Source of the DNA: Albibacterium profundi
GTDB taxonomy: Bacteria > Bacteroidota > Bacteroidia > Sphingobacteriales > Sphingobacteriaceae
Direction of reading: 5' to 3'
NCBI RefSeq assembly: GCF_042159835.1
Contig: NZ_JBBVGT010000002.1
Span: 1,736,001 to 1,800,000 of the forward strand
DNA length: 64,000 bases
The notes under the pieces were generated by a model. It ran no database searches and was not told the DNA's origin. It saw nothing but the letters and a program-made list of their open reading frames with translations. This document shows, piece after piece, positions 17,175 through 26,305 of the stretch. The translations under genes were made by a program, and so were the position numbers. Every line of letters begins with the position of its first letter. The first letter of the stretch is position 1.

Positions 17175-17810
17175 ATGAAACACACTATGAAAAAATTAAA
17201 CTTTTTATTTATTGCTCTGATCATTGGCGTAGGTTTTACGAGCTGTATGAAAGACAATGACTTCGAACTTTATGACGGACAAAAATATTTTGATATAGAG
17301 GCTCCAATATTAAAAGCATATGTTGATTCGGTCGATGCGCTTGAAGGGGCTATCCTTGATGAGACAGGTATTTGGTATAAGATCGTTGAACAGGGGTTAA
17401 CTGACTCTGCAAATGCAGATTTCTATGAATATAACGTTAATAGTATTGGAGAATTAGAGTATCCAGAGGTTACAGTTAACTATACCGGAAAGTTAGTTCT
17501 CAATGGAACAGTTTTTAACGATTTTGAAGATCAAACTTTTTCTCTAGCCTCTGTACTTGCAGGCTGGCAAGTGGCCTTTTTTCCCGAAAACATGAAAGAT
17601 AGAGATGGTGATATTATCCTTGATCGAAATGGTGATCCGCAAAAGATAGGTATTACCGCTCTTGGTTTACAGAAAGGCGCTAAAATTCGCATTGTAATGC
17701 CTTCACCATATGGATATCAGTCACAAAGTAGGGAAGGTATTCCTGCAAATTCACCATTAGATTTTTACATTGAGGTATTAGAAGTAAATCCACCTTCCTC
17801 TCCGTACTAA
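17175..17810 (+). CDS. FKBP-type peptidyl-prolyl isomerase, lipoprotein
   Basis: 211 residues. A lipoprotein signal ends at FTSC (Cys24), followed by MKDND, so it should be anchored in the envelope. The FKBP domain spans about 95-205: VTVNYTGKLVLNGTVFNDF, Trp131 in AGWQ, and PSPYGYQ near 177-182 (active-site Tyr). Between the Trp helix and the next strand is an insertion of about 25 residues carrying a D-x-D-G-D run (142-154), which looks like a calcium-binding loop. The enzyme would catalyse proline isomerisation during periplasmic folding. An alternative ATG at 17187 would give a shorter signal peptide and a start further from the promoter. The second FKBP gene follows after 21 bases. Confidence 0.85.
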   Translation: MKHTMKKLNFLFIALIIGVGFTSCMKDNDFELYDGQKYFDIEAPILKAYVDSVDALEGAILDETGIWYKIVEQGLTDSANADFYEYNVNSIGELEYPEVTVNYTGKLVLNGTVFNDFEDQTFSLASVLAGWQVAFFPENMKDRDGDIILDRNGDPQKIGITALGLQKGAKIRIVMPSPYGYQSQSREGIPANSPLDFYIEVLEVNPPSSPY

Positions 17811-17831
17811 ATATTTAACTACTAATCTTTA

Positions 17832-18785
17832 ATGAATATACTTAATAGCCGATTCTTCCTGTTCTGTTTGTTTGGGGTGCTAGCTTTAGCCTCCTGCGAG
17901 AAAAAAGAATATCAAACGATTGTCGAGCTCGACGAGGAAAATATACAAGAATACATACGGAAGAATAATCTTTCCGAAGTCGTTCCTTTCGAAAATACAG
18001 GGATGTATTACCAAATTATAGAAGATGGCGATGGCGCACCATTGGATTACGATAAAAAGATTCCAATTGTATATTCATTTGTTACCCACGACGGAAGTTA
18101 TAGCGCTATAGACACCTTTAAGGCGAGCAATAGATATGCTGATTACCTAGGGTATTTCCCTTATGGTTCGGCCGCTGCAAATAGCGGCTCAGGCTCCCCA
18201 TTAGATAAGGAAGAGGGACTTAAGCGTGTTATACACGAGGTGTTGAAGAATGCAGGCGGTAAAATACGAGTGTTGGTGCCGTCTCGATTAGCTTATGGCC
18301 GAAATGGGTCGAAGCAGATTGGGTCAAATATGAGTCTGGATTATACCATTCATGCGATTGACCCTGATAACCTAGTGGAGTATGAATCTTATGTTATCGA
18401 GAAGTATATTCCGTCGATTGGTGGGATGCAACTAGGGGATTTTGAGAAAACTGAGACAGGGATATATTATAATATTTTGGAACCGGGAACCGGTGATATA
18501 ATTTCTGAAAACTCAACAGTAAAGTTGGCTTATTCATTGCGGCTCCTTAATGGAAATATACTGGAGGAATCTGCAACTGACTCTACCTCTTTATCACTTG
18601 CCAATACGATTGAGGGTTGGCAGGAAATACTGCCAAAACTGAGAGCCGGAGGTAAAGTGAGAATGGTTTTGCCGTCGAGTCAAGGTTATGGCACTGCAGG
18701 AAATGTAAGCAGTTCTAACGCCAACGGAATTCCTCCCTTTTCTCCGCTTGATTTTGAAGTGAAAATCAAGTCGGCTACAAATTAA
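17832..18785 (+). CDS. Two-domain FKBP-type isomerase lipoprotein
   Basis: 317 residues with a lipobox LASC (Cys22). Two FKBP-like repeats follow. The first (about 55-175) is degenerate: the position of the pocket Trp reads EGLKRVI. The second (about 215-316) is canonical, with EGWQEIL, PSSQGYGTAG and a PPFSPLDFEVKI end. The first copy may be a chaperone or binding domain without activity, as known for multi-domain FKBPs. It is co-oriented with the preceding FKBP gene and likely in the same operon. The downstream gene converges 34 bases later and no strong terminator is visible. Confidence 0.85.
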   Translation: MNILNSRFFLFCLFGVLALASCEKKEYQTIVELDEENIQEYIRKNNLSEVVPFENTGMYYQIIEDGDGAPLDYDKKIPIVYSFVTHDGSYSAIDTFKASNRYADYLGYFPYGSAAANSGSGSPLDKEEGLKRVIHEVLKNAGGKIRVLVPSRLAYGRNGSKQIGSNMSLDYTIHAIDPDNLVEYESYVIEKYIPSIGGMQLGDFEKTETGIYYNILEPGTGDIISENSTVKLAYSLRLLNGNILEESATDSTSLSLANTIEGWQEILPKLRAGGKVRMVLPSSQGYGTAGNVSSSNANGIPPFSPLDFEVKIKSATN

Positions 18786-18819
18786 ACAGTCTTCCGGACG
18801 AGTAAGACGGATTCAATAT

Positions 18820-19686
18820 TTAGGAAATGGCTCGTAAAACAGCCTCTCTGAACGTTAGGCATGTGTGAGGAAAGAGATCATGTATCTTATTGTCCTCACA
18901 CAATAAGTCGCCTTGGATATTCTTACTAAAAGCTCCCGCAATTTTTTTCGGTATACCACCGCTGGCGCTCAACCAAAAGGTTGAAAAGAAGGTATGCACG
19001 AAGGGCAGTGTGATAATGGTTCTTTTTACTTTAGAGAGCTTCATGAATTCGAGTAGCATCTCTTTATAGCTCAATACTTCAGGGCCGCCAATGTCAAAGC
19101 TTTGGTTGAATACCGCCGGGTTGAATGAAATGAAATCCAAGTACGCAATAGCGTCCGATAAAGCGATTGGTTGGCAACGACTTTCTGCCAGCTTTGTATT
19201 CGAAACGATGGTCATGCTGCTGGTCATTTTCTTAAAGATCTGCATCAACAAGGAATTCTTTCCAACGATATTGCTGGTTCGGATAATCGTGTAAGGGATA
19301 TAACTATCTTCCAATAAATCCTTCACCTCATCTATTACTGGCGAACGTAATGGCAATACATATATAAGATGTGAGCAGTTGACTCTCCTGGCTTTTTTTA
19401 TATAATTCTGCAGAGATAGTAATTCCAACTCCTGGTAAATATCCCCCCTTTCTGCGATGTAGTAACTGAAATAGAAAGCAACGTCAAGGTCGTCGGGGAA
19501 GTTTCGAGAGTACTTTTCTCGAATTAAATCACCCTGTATAGTTGCTAGATTTTTCTCTGACTTTTTAGTATTATAAAAAAGAGTCTCGCTCCTAATTAAA
19601 CAAGTGACAGTATATTCCTTTTCGAGAAAGAAGGACACCAATTCTTGTCCTAAGTAGTTATTAGCGCCTGTTAACAGTATATTCAT
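18820..19686 (-). CDS. NAD(P)-binding Rossmann-fold protein (atypical SDR)
   Basis: 288 residues beginning MNILLTGANNYLGQ, the N-terminal nucleotide-binding turn of NmrA-like and other atypical short-chain dehydrogenases. The central Gly of the usual GxxGxxG is replaced by Asn10 (TGANNYLG). Further family-like pieces are ATIQGDL, YTIIRTSNIVG and FDIGGPEVLSYKEML. No YxxxK catalytic pair is obvious, so it may be a binding or regulatory protein, or an epimerase-like enzyme of unknown substrate. It is monocistronic and divergent from the photolyase gene. Confidence 0.75.
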   Translation of the reverse strand: MNILLTGANNYLGQELVSFFLEKEYTVTCLIRSETLFYNTKKSEKNLATIQGDLIREKYSRNFPDDLDVAFYFSYYIAERGDIYQELELLSLQNYIKKARRVNCSHLIYVLPLRSPVIDEVKDLLEDSYIPYTIIRTSNIVGKNSLLMQIFKKMTSSMTIVSNTKLAESRCQPIALSDAIAYLDFISFNPAVFNQSFDIGGPEVLSYKEMLLEFMKLSKVKRTIITLPFVHTFFSTFWLSASGGIPKKIAGAFSKNIQGDLLCEDNKIHDLFPHTCLTFREAVLRAIS

Positions 19687-19805
19687 TATAAGATCGTTCG
19701 TATTCCTTTATACTAATACAAATCAAGTGTATTAAAAGTTTCTCTCAGTTGGATTTAATCTACACGTTTGTAAATAGAATGTAAATATCTTCAATAAAGC
19801 TGAAT

Positions 19806-19839
19806 TTTGAAGAAGATCGGCCAAATATGAGTATATTTG
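19806..19839 (+). promoter_or_regulatory. Bacteroidota promoter for the photolyase gene
   Basis: TTTG at 19806-19809, 22 bases of spacer, then TATATTTG at 19832-19839, matching the two-part consensus. The gene ATG is at 19866. Confidence 0.6.
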
Positions 19840-19865
19840 TTTAATACGAATTACTTCTTCCAAGA

Positions 19866-21059
19866 ATGAGCAATAGGACCATATTACTTTGGTTTAGAAA
19901 CGACTTACGAATTTGTGATAATGAAATGATAAGTATGGCGCTTGAAAAGGCTAGCCATATTCTCCCTGTTTATATATATGACCCCCGGATGTTTATGATC
20001 ACAGATTTAGGTCTAAAGAAAACCGGTGTTATGCGCGCACAATTTATCAATGAAAGTGTTCGTGATTTACAACAATCATTTCGTTCCTTAGGTGGTGAAC
20101 TGCTTATACAGCAGGGACTCCCAGAGGAAATTATACCTCAACTTGCCGAGAAATACGGAGTCGATGAAGTTTACCATCACCGAGAAGTAGCCCAAGAAGA
20201 AACTCATGTTTCGGCGCTTGTAGAAGAGGCTCTCTGGAAGTTGCAATTAAATCTGCGCCATTTTATTGGCCACACATTATATCATAAAGAGGATTTGCCT
20301 TTTCCAATTAAGGATATTCCTGACGATTTCAATTTATTTAAGCGGAAAACAGTAAAAGAAGGCGTAATAAGACCCAGTATTCAAATAGACCGACAAATGA
20401 GTTTTGTCGGTAATATAGAAGAAGGACGCGTTCCCAACCTTTCGGATTTAGGATTCAATGATGGTGAAATTACCCGTGCTTCCGAGGCATCCATCATTGG
20501 TGGAGAATCACAAGCACTGACGCAGTTGAACAAACTAATTGAAAACGACGATAAAGACCTGTCTGAATCCGGTCTGTCTCCATGGCTGAATTTAGGGTGT
20601 ATATCGGTGCATACATTTTATCATAACCTCGTTAACAAGGCTCGCTTTCCCAAGGCGATCTTCAATAAACTAATGGACGAACTATGGTGGCACGACTATT
20701 ATCGGTTTATGTTTAAGAAATACGGTAATAAGTTCTTTAAGCTGGAAGGCTTTGCAGATGAGACGCCACGTTATGTAGATGACGATCACGATTTTGAAAC
20801 GTGGCAAAAAGGACAAACATCCAATGAGGATGTGAATGCAATTATGAAATCTCTTTATGAAACGGGTTACATTAATCAGCAAATGAAGTTTGCAGCTGCA
20901 TCTTATCTCGTCCATGATCTCAAAGTAAATTGGCTTCGAGGTGCTGCTTACTTTGAGGAAAAACTAGTGGATTATAGTCCGGCCAGCAATTATGGTAGCT
21001 GGGCACATGTGGCAGGGGTGGGGAGTAGCCCTAAACATAATCTTAAGTATATTGTTTAG
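19866..21059 (+). CDS. DASH-type cryptochrome / deoxyribodipyrimidine photolyase
   Basis: 397 residues. The photolyase-type N-terminal domain opens LLWFRNDLRICDN. The FAD-binding C-terminal half contains DELWWHDYYRFMFKKYGNKFF and near the end NYGSWAHVAGVGSSP, a Cry-DASH-like ending distinct from class I photolyases. Such proteins repair pyrimidine dimers in a light-driven, FAD-dependent reaction and favour single-stranded DNA; signalling roles are also reported for the group. It has its own promoter and no partner gene nearby. A 14-bp tandem repeat begins at its stop codon. Confidence 0.9.
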   Translation: MSNRTILLWFRNDLRICDNEMISMALEKASHILPVYIYDPRMFMITDLGLKKTGVMRAQFINESVRDLQQSFRSLGGELLIQQGLPEEIIPQLAEKYGVDEVYHHREVAQEETHVSALVEEALWKLQLNLRHFIGHTLYHKEDLPFPIKDIPDDFNLFKRKTVKEGVIRPSIQIDRQMSFVGNIEEGRVPNLSDLGFNDGEITRASEASIIGGESQALTQLNKLIENDDKDLSESGLSPWLNLGCISVHTFYHNLVNKARFPKAIFNKLMDELWWHDYYRFMFKKYGNKFFKLEGFADETPRYVDDDHDFETWQKGQTSNEDVNAIMKSLYETGYINQQMKFAAASYLVHDLKVNWLRGAAYFEEKLVDYSPASNYGSWAHVAGVGSSPKHNLKYIV

Positions 21060-21083
21060 TCGAATAAAATTAGTCGAATAAAA
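21056..21083 (+). repeat. 14-bp perfect tandem duplication over the photolyase stop codon
   Basis: Two adjacent copies of TTAGTCGAATAAAA, the first containing the TAG stop (21057-21059). It looks like a small replication-slippage duplication in the spacer before sucA. Confidence 0.9.
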
Positions 21084-21119
21084 AAAACAGGATTCTTACG
21101 GCCACAATCATTTAATTTA

Positions 21120-21127
21120 TAACTTTG
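21120..21127 (+). promoter_or_regulatory. Bacteroidota -7 element for sucAB
   Basis: TAACTTTG, an exact TAnnTTTG match, 19 bases before the sucA ATG at 21147. Confidence 0.55.
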
Positions 21128-21146
21128 CTCTATACGTATAAAAAAC

Positions 21147-23930
21147 ATGGATAAGCTTTCTTTTTTGAGTAACGCTGACTCACGTTATATTGATTCTATA
21201 TATGAGTCATATAAAAATGATCCTGAGTCCGTTGATTTCGGATGGCAAAAATTCTTTGAAGGGTTTGATTTTGGTTCTTCCCAAGGTACCGGTAATGCAG
21301 AGACCCCAGAACATATTTTAAAGGAAATCAATGTATTGAATATGATTAATGGGTATCGCGAGAGAGGCCATTTGTTTACTAAAACAAATCCGGTTCGCGA
21401 ACGCCGACAATACTTTCCTGGCAAGGAACTGGCTACCTTTGGTTTGGACGAATCCGATATGGATACCGTATTTAATGCAGGTGTAGAAGTTGGATTAGGG
21501 CCAGCCAAACTGAGGGATATTCGCCAATTAATTGAGGATACCTATTGCGATACGATTGGTGCAGAGTTCAAATACATTCGCCATCCTGAAAAAATTGCTT
21601 GGCTACAGTCAAGAATGGAAGGCGAAAGAAACGAGCCAAACTTTGATTTAGAAACTAAAAAACGAATGCTTCAGAAGCTAAATGAGGCAGTAGTATTTGA
21701 GAATTTCTTGGGGACGAAGTTTTTAGGTCAGAAGCGTTTCTCATTGGAAGGTGCGGAAAGCCTTATTCCGGCCTTAGATTCTGTGATACAGAAAGGCGCC
21801 GATCTTGGTATCGAAGAGTTCGTAATCGGAATGGCGCATCGCGGCAGACTGAATGTTCTCGCAAACATATTGGGTAAAACATATGAAACGTTATTCAATG
21901 AGTTCGAAGGTAAGACAACAGAGGATACTGAATTTGGTGGTGATGTGAAATACCATTTAGGTTTTTCAACCGATGTAACTACGGCAAACGATAAAAAAGT
22001 TCATCTAAGTCTATGTCCCAATCCTTCCCACTTAGAAACGGTTAATCCGGTTGTGGAAGGGATTGTCCGTTCTAAGATCGACATGAAGTATGACGGTCAA
22101 TCGTCTAAGATTGCACCGATTTTAATTCATGGAGATGCGGCTATCGCTGGTCAGGGTATCGTGTACGAAGTTATCCAGATGTCAAAACTAAGCGGTTATA
22201 AAACCGGTGGTACCATTCATGTCGTGATTAATAATCAGGTTGGATTTACAACGAATTATAAGGATGCAAGATCCTCTACGTATTGCACCGACATTGCTAA
22301 GATTACACTATCTCCTGTATTTCATGTGAACGGAGATGATGTAGAAGCTTTGGTTTATGCGATTAATATGGCGGTGGAATATCGTCAAAAATACCATACC
22401 GATGTATTTATTGATATGCTTTGCTATCGTCGCTACGGTCATAATGAGGCCGACGAACCTAAGTTTACGCAGCCGTTGTTGTATAAAGCAATCGAAAAGC
22501 ACTTAAATCCGCGGGAAATCTACAATAAAAAGCTTCTCGAGCAAGGGAGTGTAGACGCCAGTCTCGCAAAAGAAATGGAGAAAAACTTTAGAGCTCTCCT
22601 TCAAGACAGACTGGACGAATCTAAGGACGACGAAGTGATTTCTGATGTAAATCCTATGTATTCGGGTGCTTGGAGCGGATTGAGAAAAGCAAAGTATGAA
22701 GATATTTTTGTTCCCGCTGATACCGCTGTTTCCGAAAAGGATTTTATAAAGATCGCAAAAGAGATTACCCAGCTGCCCAAGGATAAAAAGTTTTTCCGAA
22801 AAATAGAACGCTTGTTTGTTGAACGGCGGAAGATGGTCGAGAATAAAACCTTCGATTGGGCCATGGCGGAGCAAATGGCTTACGGTACACTTTTAAATGA
22901 GGGTAAACGAGTTCGTATTTCTGGTCAGGATGTTGAGCGTGGTACGTTCTCACATCGTCATGCGGTGTTGACATTAGAAGACTCTGAAGAAGAGTATATG
23001 CCATTAGCACAACTTAATGGCGGCAAAGCCAAATTTGATATTTATAATTCGCATCTTTCTGAATATGGAGTATTAGGTTTTGAATATGGATATGCGTTGG
23101 CAAACCCACATTCTTTAACAATTTGGGAAGCTCAATTTGGTGACTTCGTAAATGGAGCTCAAATAATAATCGATCAATACATTGTTAGTTCTGAGGCGAA
23201 ATGGCGACGCTCGAACGGATTGGTTATGCTGCTTCCGCATGGATATGAAGGACAGGGACCTGAACACTCATCCGCGCGAGTTGAACGCTTTTTGGAATTG
23301 TGTGCTGAAAACAATATACAGGTGGCAAATTGCACAACCCCGGCCAGTTTCTTCCACATACTCCGAAGACAGTTACATCGGGATTTTCGAAAACCGCTCG
23401 TTGTCTTTACACCGAAAAGCTTGTTGCGTCATCCGGCCGTCGTATCGAAGCTAGAAGAGTTTACGAAAGGCAAGTTTCAGGAAGTTCTTGACGATACATA
23501 CGTTCGCTCTGCAAACGTTGAGCGTGTTCTATTCTGTACAGGAAAGGTCTATTATGATCTTTTGGAAAAACAGCAAAAGGACAAAAGAAAAGATGTAGCC
23601 ATTGTGCGAGTTGAACAATTATATCCGATTCCTATGGATAAGCTTCGCGCTATTAAAACAAAATATAAGAATGCGGAGGAGTTCTTGTGGGTTCAAGAAG
23701 AACCAGAGAATATGGGAGCTTGGCCTTATATCTGTAGGAAATTACGTAAATCGAGAATCACACTGGAAGTGATATGTCGTAAAGAGGGCAGTAGTCCTGC
23801 AACCGGCTACCAAAAACAACATATTGCTCAACAATTGGTTATTGTTGAGAAGGCTTTCGAAACGACGGCGGGTAAGGAAGTTAAGGAGAAGATTAAAAAA
23901 ACAACCAAAGAGGCAGCAAAAGTAGATTAA
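21147..23930 (+). CDS. sucA: 2-oxoglutarate dehydrogenase E1 component
   Basis: 927 residues, the length of SucA. The N-terminal SNADSRYIDSIYESYKNDP segment is the E1-specific E2-binding region. The thiamine diphosphate domain carries HRGRLNVLAN and HGDAAIAGQG (about residues 328-338), then INNQVGFTT. The transketolase-like pyrimidine domain has EFGVLGFEYGYAL-type sequence (here YGVLGFEYGYAL) and HGYEGQGPEHSS. It decarboxylates 2-oxoglutarate in the TCA cycle and passes the succinyl group to the lipoyl arm of E2. The E2 gene follows after 15 bases; E3 is 3 kb downstream. Confidence 0.96.
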   Translation: MDKLSFLSNADSRYIDSIYESYKNDPESVDFGWQKFFEGFDFGSSQGTGNAETPEHILKEINVLNMINGYRERGHLFTKTNPVRERRQYFPGKELATFGLDESDMDTVFNAGVEVGLGPAKLRDIRQLIEDTYCDTIGAEFKYIRHPEKIAWLQSRMEGERNEPNFDLETKKRMLQKLNEAVVFENFLGTKFLGQKRFSLEGAESLIPALDSVIQKGADLGIEEFVIGMAHRGRLNVLANILGKTYETLFNEFEGKTTEDTEFGGDVKYHLGFSTDVTTANDKKVHLSLCPNPSHLETVNPVVEGIVRSKIDMKYDGQSSKIAPILIHGDAAIAGQGIVYEVIQMSKLSGYKTGGTIHVVINNQVGFTTNYKDARSSTYCTDIAKITLSPVFHVNGDDVEALVYAINMAVEYRQKYHTDVFIDMLCYRRYGHNEADEPKFTQPLLYKAIEKHLNPREIYNKKLLEQGSVDASLAKEMEKNFRALLQDRLDESKDDEVISDVNPMYSGAWSGLRKAKYEDIFVPADTAVSEKDFIKIAKEITQLPKDKKFFRKIERLFVERRKMVENKTFDWAMAEQMAYGTLLNEGKRVRISGQDVERGTFSHRHAVLTLEDSEEEYMPLAQLNGGKAKFDIYNSHLSEYGVLGFEYGYALANPHSLTIWEAQFGDFVNGAQIIIDQYIVSSEAKWRRSNGLVMLLPHGYEGQGPEHSSARVERFLELCAENNIQVANCTTPASFFHILRRQLHRDFRKPLVVFTPKSLLRHPAVVSKLEEFTKGKFQEVLDDTYVRSANVERVLFCTGKVYYDLLEKQQKDKRKDVAIVRVEQLYPIPMDKLRAIKTKYKNAEEFLWVQEEPENMGAWPYICRKLRKSRITLEVICRKEGSSPATGYQKQHIAQQLVIVEKAFETTAGKEVKEKIKKTTKEAAKVD

Positions 23931-23945
23931 TAAAACAAAGCATTT

Positions 23946-25211
23946 ATGAGTTTAGAAATGAAAGTGCCTTCCGTAGGCGAGTCAATTACAGATGTAACTG
24001 TAGCTCAGTGGCTAAAGAATGATGGTGATTATGTAGAAATGGACGAAGTAATAGCCGAACTTGAGTCTGATAAAGCAACTTTTGAATTACCTGCGGAGAA
24101 GGCCGGGGTATTACGGCATGTAGCCAGTGAAGGTGATACATTGGAAATTGGTGCAATTATATGTAAAATCGAAGAAGGGGAGAAGTCGCAAGATGAAGAT
24201 ACAGGTGCAGCTTCCAATGACAAAGTGAATGAGGATACGAAAGATGATGTGAAAACAGAATCGGCATCAAGCGACACCGAGTCTCAAGAAACGTACGCCT
24301 CGGGTACTGCATCTCCTGCTGCAGCTAAGATTCTGAAAGAAAAAGGTATCGATGCAAAAGATGTGAAAGGCACTGGCAAGGATGGGCGCATTACCAAAGA
24401 AGATGCATTGAATGCTTCTTCCGCACCTAAATCTGAGCCAAAAGCTGCCAGCAAGGACACTATTTCGTCATCTGCTGACTCAGCGTCATCATCGTCGACC
24501 CCTGGTGGTGCTCGCGATGAGAGAAGAGAGAAGATGTCGTCTCTTAGGAAAACAATCGCAAAGCGCTTGGTAACCGTTAAGAATGACACGGCGATGTTGA
24601 CTACGTTTAATGAAGTTGACATGAAGCCTATTATGGATATACGCACAAAGTATAAAGAGAAATTCAAAGAGAAGCACGGCATTGGTCTTGGCTTTATGTC
24701 CTTCTTTGCGAAAGCGGTATGCATGGCGCTGAGGGAATGGCCTACGGTAAATGCTAGAATAGATGAGAATGAGATTGTGTACAGTAATTTCGTCGATATC
24801 TCTATCGCTGTTTCCGCTCCTAAAGGCTTAGTCGTTCCTATTATTCGTAATGCTGAATCAAAGTCTTTGCAGGATATAGAAAAAAGTGTTGCCGAATTAG
24901 CAGGTAAAGCTAGAGATAATAAGTTAACCATTGAGGAGATGACCGGTGGGACGTTTACGATCACTAACGGCGGCGTGTTCGGCTCAATGATGTCAACACC
25001 TATTATTAATGCACCGCAATCTGCTATACTAGGCATGCATAATATCATCCAAAGGCCTGTTGCCATTAATGGCGAAGTAGTAATCCGTCCAATGATGTAT
25101 GTAGCATTGTCTTATGATCATCGAATCATTGATGGTCGCGAATCAGTAAGCTTTTTAGTTCGAGTTAAGGAACTGCTCGAAGACCCAACACGCTTATTGT
25201 TGGACGTTTAA
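23946..25211 (+). CDS. sucB: 2-oxoglutarate dehydrogenase E2, dihydrolipoyl succinyltransferase
   Basis: 421 residues with the classical domain order: one lipoyl domain (lipoylated Lys43 in ESDKATFE), an acidic Ser/Ala-rich linker, a peripheral subunit-binding domain (about 118-152, SPAAAKILKEKGID), a second flexible linker, and the catalytic acyltransferase domain ending in DHRIIDG (His392, Asp396). It transfers succinyl from E1 to CoA. It is co-transcribed with sucA and closed by the terminator at 25225-25255. Unusually long Ser-rich linkers flank the binding domain, but their length is within family range. Confidence 0.96.
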   Translation: MSLEMKVPSVGESITDVTVAQWLKNDGDYVEMDEVIAELESDKATFELPAEKAGVLRHVASEGDTLEIGAIICKIEEGEKSQDEDTGAASNDKVNEDTKDDVKTESASSDTESQETYASGTASPAAAKILKEKGIDAKDVKGTGKDGRITKEDALNASSAPKSEPKAASKDTISSSADSASSSSTPGGARDERREKMSSLRKTIAKRLVTVKNDTAMLTTFNEVDMKPIMDIRTKYKEKFKEKHGIGLGFMSFFAKAVCMALREWPTVNARIDENEIVYSNFVDISIAVSAPKGLVVPIIRNAESKSLQDIEKSVAELAGKARDNKLTIEEMTGGTFTITNGGVFGSMMSTPIINAPQSAILGMHNIIQRPVAINGEVVIRPMMYVALSYDHRIIDGRESVSFLVRVKELLEDPTRLLLDV

Positions 25212-25224
25212 GCTAATAATTTTA

Positions 25225-25255
25225 AAGAGGGATTACAATGTTAATCCCTCTTCAA
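25225..25255 (+). terminator. Intrinsic terminator after sucAB
   Basis: An 11-bp stem (AAGAGGGATTA / TAATCCCTCTT) with a 6-nt loop right after the sucB stop. The T-rich tail is short (TTCAATT), so termination may be partial. Confidence 0.7.
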
Positions 25256-25282
25256 TTATAGATCTTTCCTAGAAACAATTCC

Positions 25283-26296
25283 TTGAAACGGCTTCTACTT
25301 ACAATTGTTTTAGTTTTTTCTCTTCATTGCATAAAAGCACAAGTGTTTGAATGGGATGTAGGGTTCTTTGGTTTTGTTGATAATAGAGAGTATGCAGCAT
25401 CTGGTCGGGAGTCAAGCACGATTCTCGGAACCCAGTTCACTCCGGAGTTGGGGTTGTTAGCAGATAGTGTGCACCGTATACGTTTTGGAATGAACTTGTT
25501 GCACGAATTTGGGACGAAGAAATTCAGTAGCAGAGTAATGCCGACGATCTATTATAATTATCATAAAAATCAAGTCGACTTCTATATCGGATCGTTTCCT
25601 CGCGCTAGACTGACCGACCGTTTTCGACGATCGCTGTTAAGTGATACGCTTATCTATTTTAGGCCCAATCATACAGGAATGCTTTTTAAGGTCGAAAATA
25701 ATCGATTAAAACAAACGATTTGGATCGACTGGGTTAGCAAACAGACAGTAGATCAACGTGAACAGTTTATGGTCGGCGTGTCAGGTACAGTCAAATTTGG
25801 CACATTCTTCTTTTCTCATGATGCTTTGCTCTGGCATAATGCGTTGCCAAAAGATCCGATAGACGACCTACATCTTCAAGATAATGCAGCTATTTCATTA
25901 CGTCTAGGTGCAGATCTGACAAGATATACCCAATTGGATTCGTTGACGTTTGGGGTAGGAGGGCTTTTATCGGCCGATCGGCTGCGTGGCGTGTATGAAT
26001 GGAAAGGAGCAAAAGGTGCACTAGTAGAAGCTCATGCCGGATATCGTTCCTTTTTCCTACATAATACCTTGTATTTTGGTGATGATCAGGTCACTGCGCT
26101 TGGTGATAATTTCTTTACGGAGCAAATCTATAACCGGCTTGATATTGGCTGGGCTCCGTTTCGTAGAGAACGCTTCTCAGCAGAGTTGATGACAACCTTT
26201 CATTTTACCAAAGGTGCCATCGACAATCAGCAAGCTCTGACTCTCCGCTATAATATTGGAGCAGGGCATCTTTTAAAAAACGCTAAGTTTAAGTAG
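25283..26296 (+). CDS. Exported beta-barrel-like protein, unknown function (TTG start)
   Basis: 337 residues. The only possible start that keeps the signal peptide is a TTG at 25283; an in-frame TAG at 25259-25261 closes the frame upstream and no ATG lies between. The signal (KRLLLTIVLVFSLHCIKAQ) ends near residue 20. The mature protein is rich in aromatic, Gly and charged residues in alternating patterns (FGTFFFSHDALLW, LTLRYNIGAGHLL), consistent with an outer-membrane barrel. I recognise no characterised family. It is followed 9 bases later by a GNAT-like gene, with which it probably forms an operon. Confidence 0.75.
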   Translation: MKRLLLTIVLVFSLHCIKAQVFEWDVGFFGFVDNREYAASGRESSTILGTQFTPELGLLADSVHRIRFGMNLLHEFGTKKFSSRVMPTIYYNYHKNQVDFYIGSFPRARLTDRFRRSLLSDTLIYFRPNHTGMLFKVENNRLKQTIWIDWVSKQTVDQREQFMVGVSGTVKFGTFFFSHDALLWHNALPKDPIDDLHLQDNAAISLRLGADLTRYTQLDSLTFGVGGLLSADRLRGVYEWKGAKGALVEAHAGYRSFFLHNTLYFGDDQVTALGDNFFTEQIYNRLDIGWAPFRRERFSAELMTTFHFTKGAIDNQQALTLRYNIGAGHLLKNAKFK

Positions 26297-26305
26297 TTTT
26301 ATAGC

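Noticed and set aside
17175..18785. The two FKBP genes as one gene broken by a frameshift
   Set aside because: Each has its own lipoprotein signal (Cys24 and Cys22) and complete domains, with 21 bases of non-coding sequence between.
21056..21083. The two 14-bp copies as a CRISPR or operator repeat
   Set aside because: Only two adjacent copies without spacers; best explained as slippage duplication.
24284..25066. A 260-codon minus-strand open frame inside sucB
   Set aside because: Antisense shadow of a conserved gene; no family similarity, signal or promoter element supports it.
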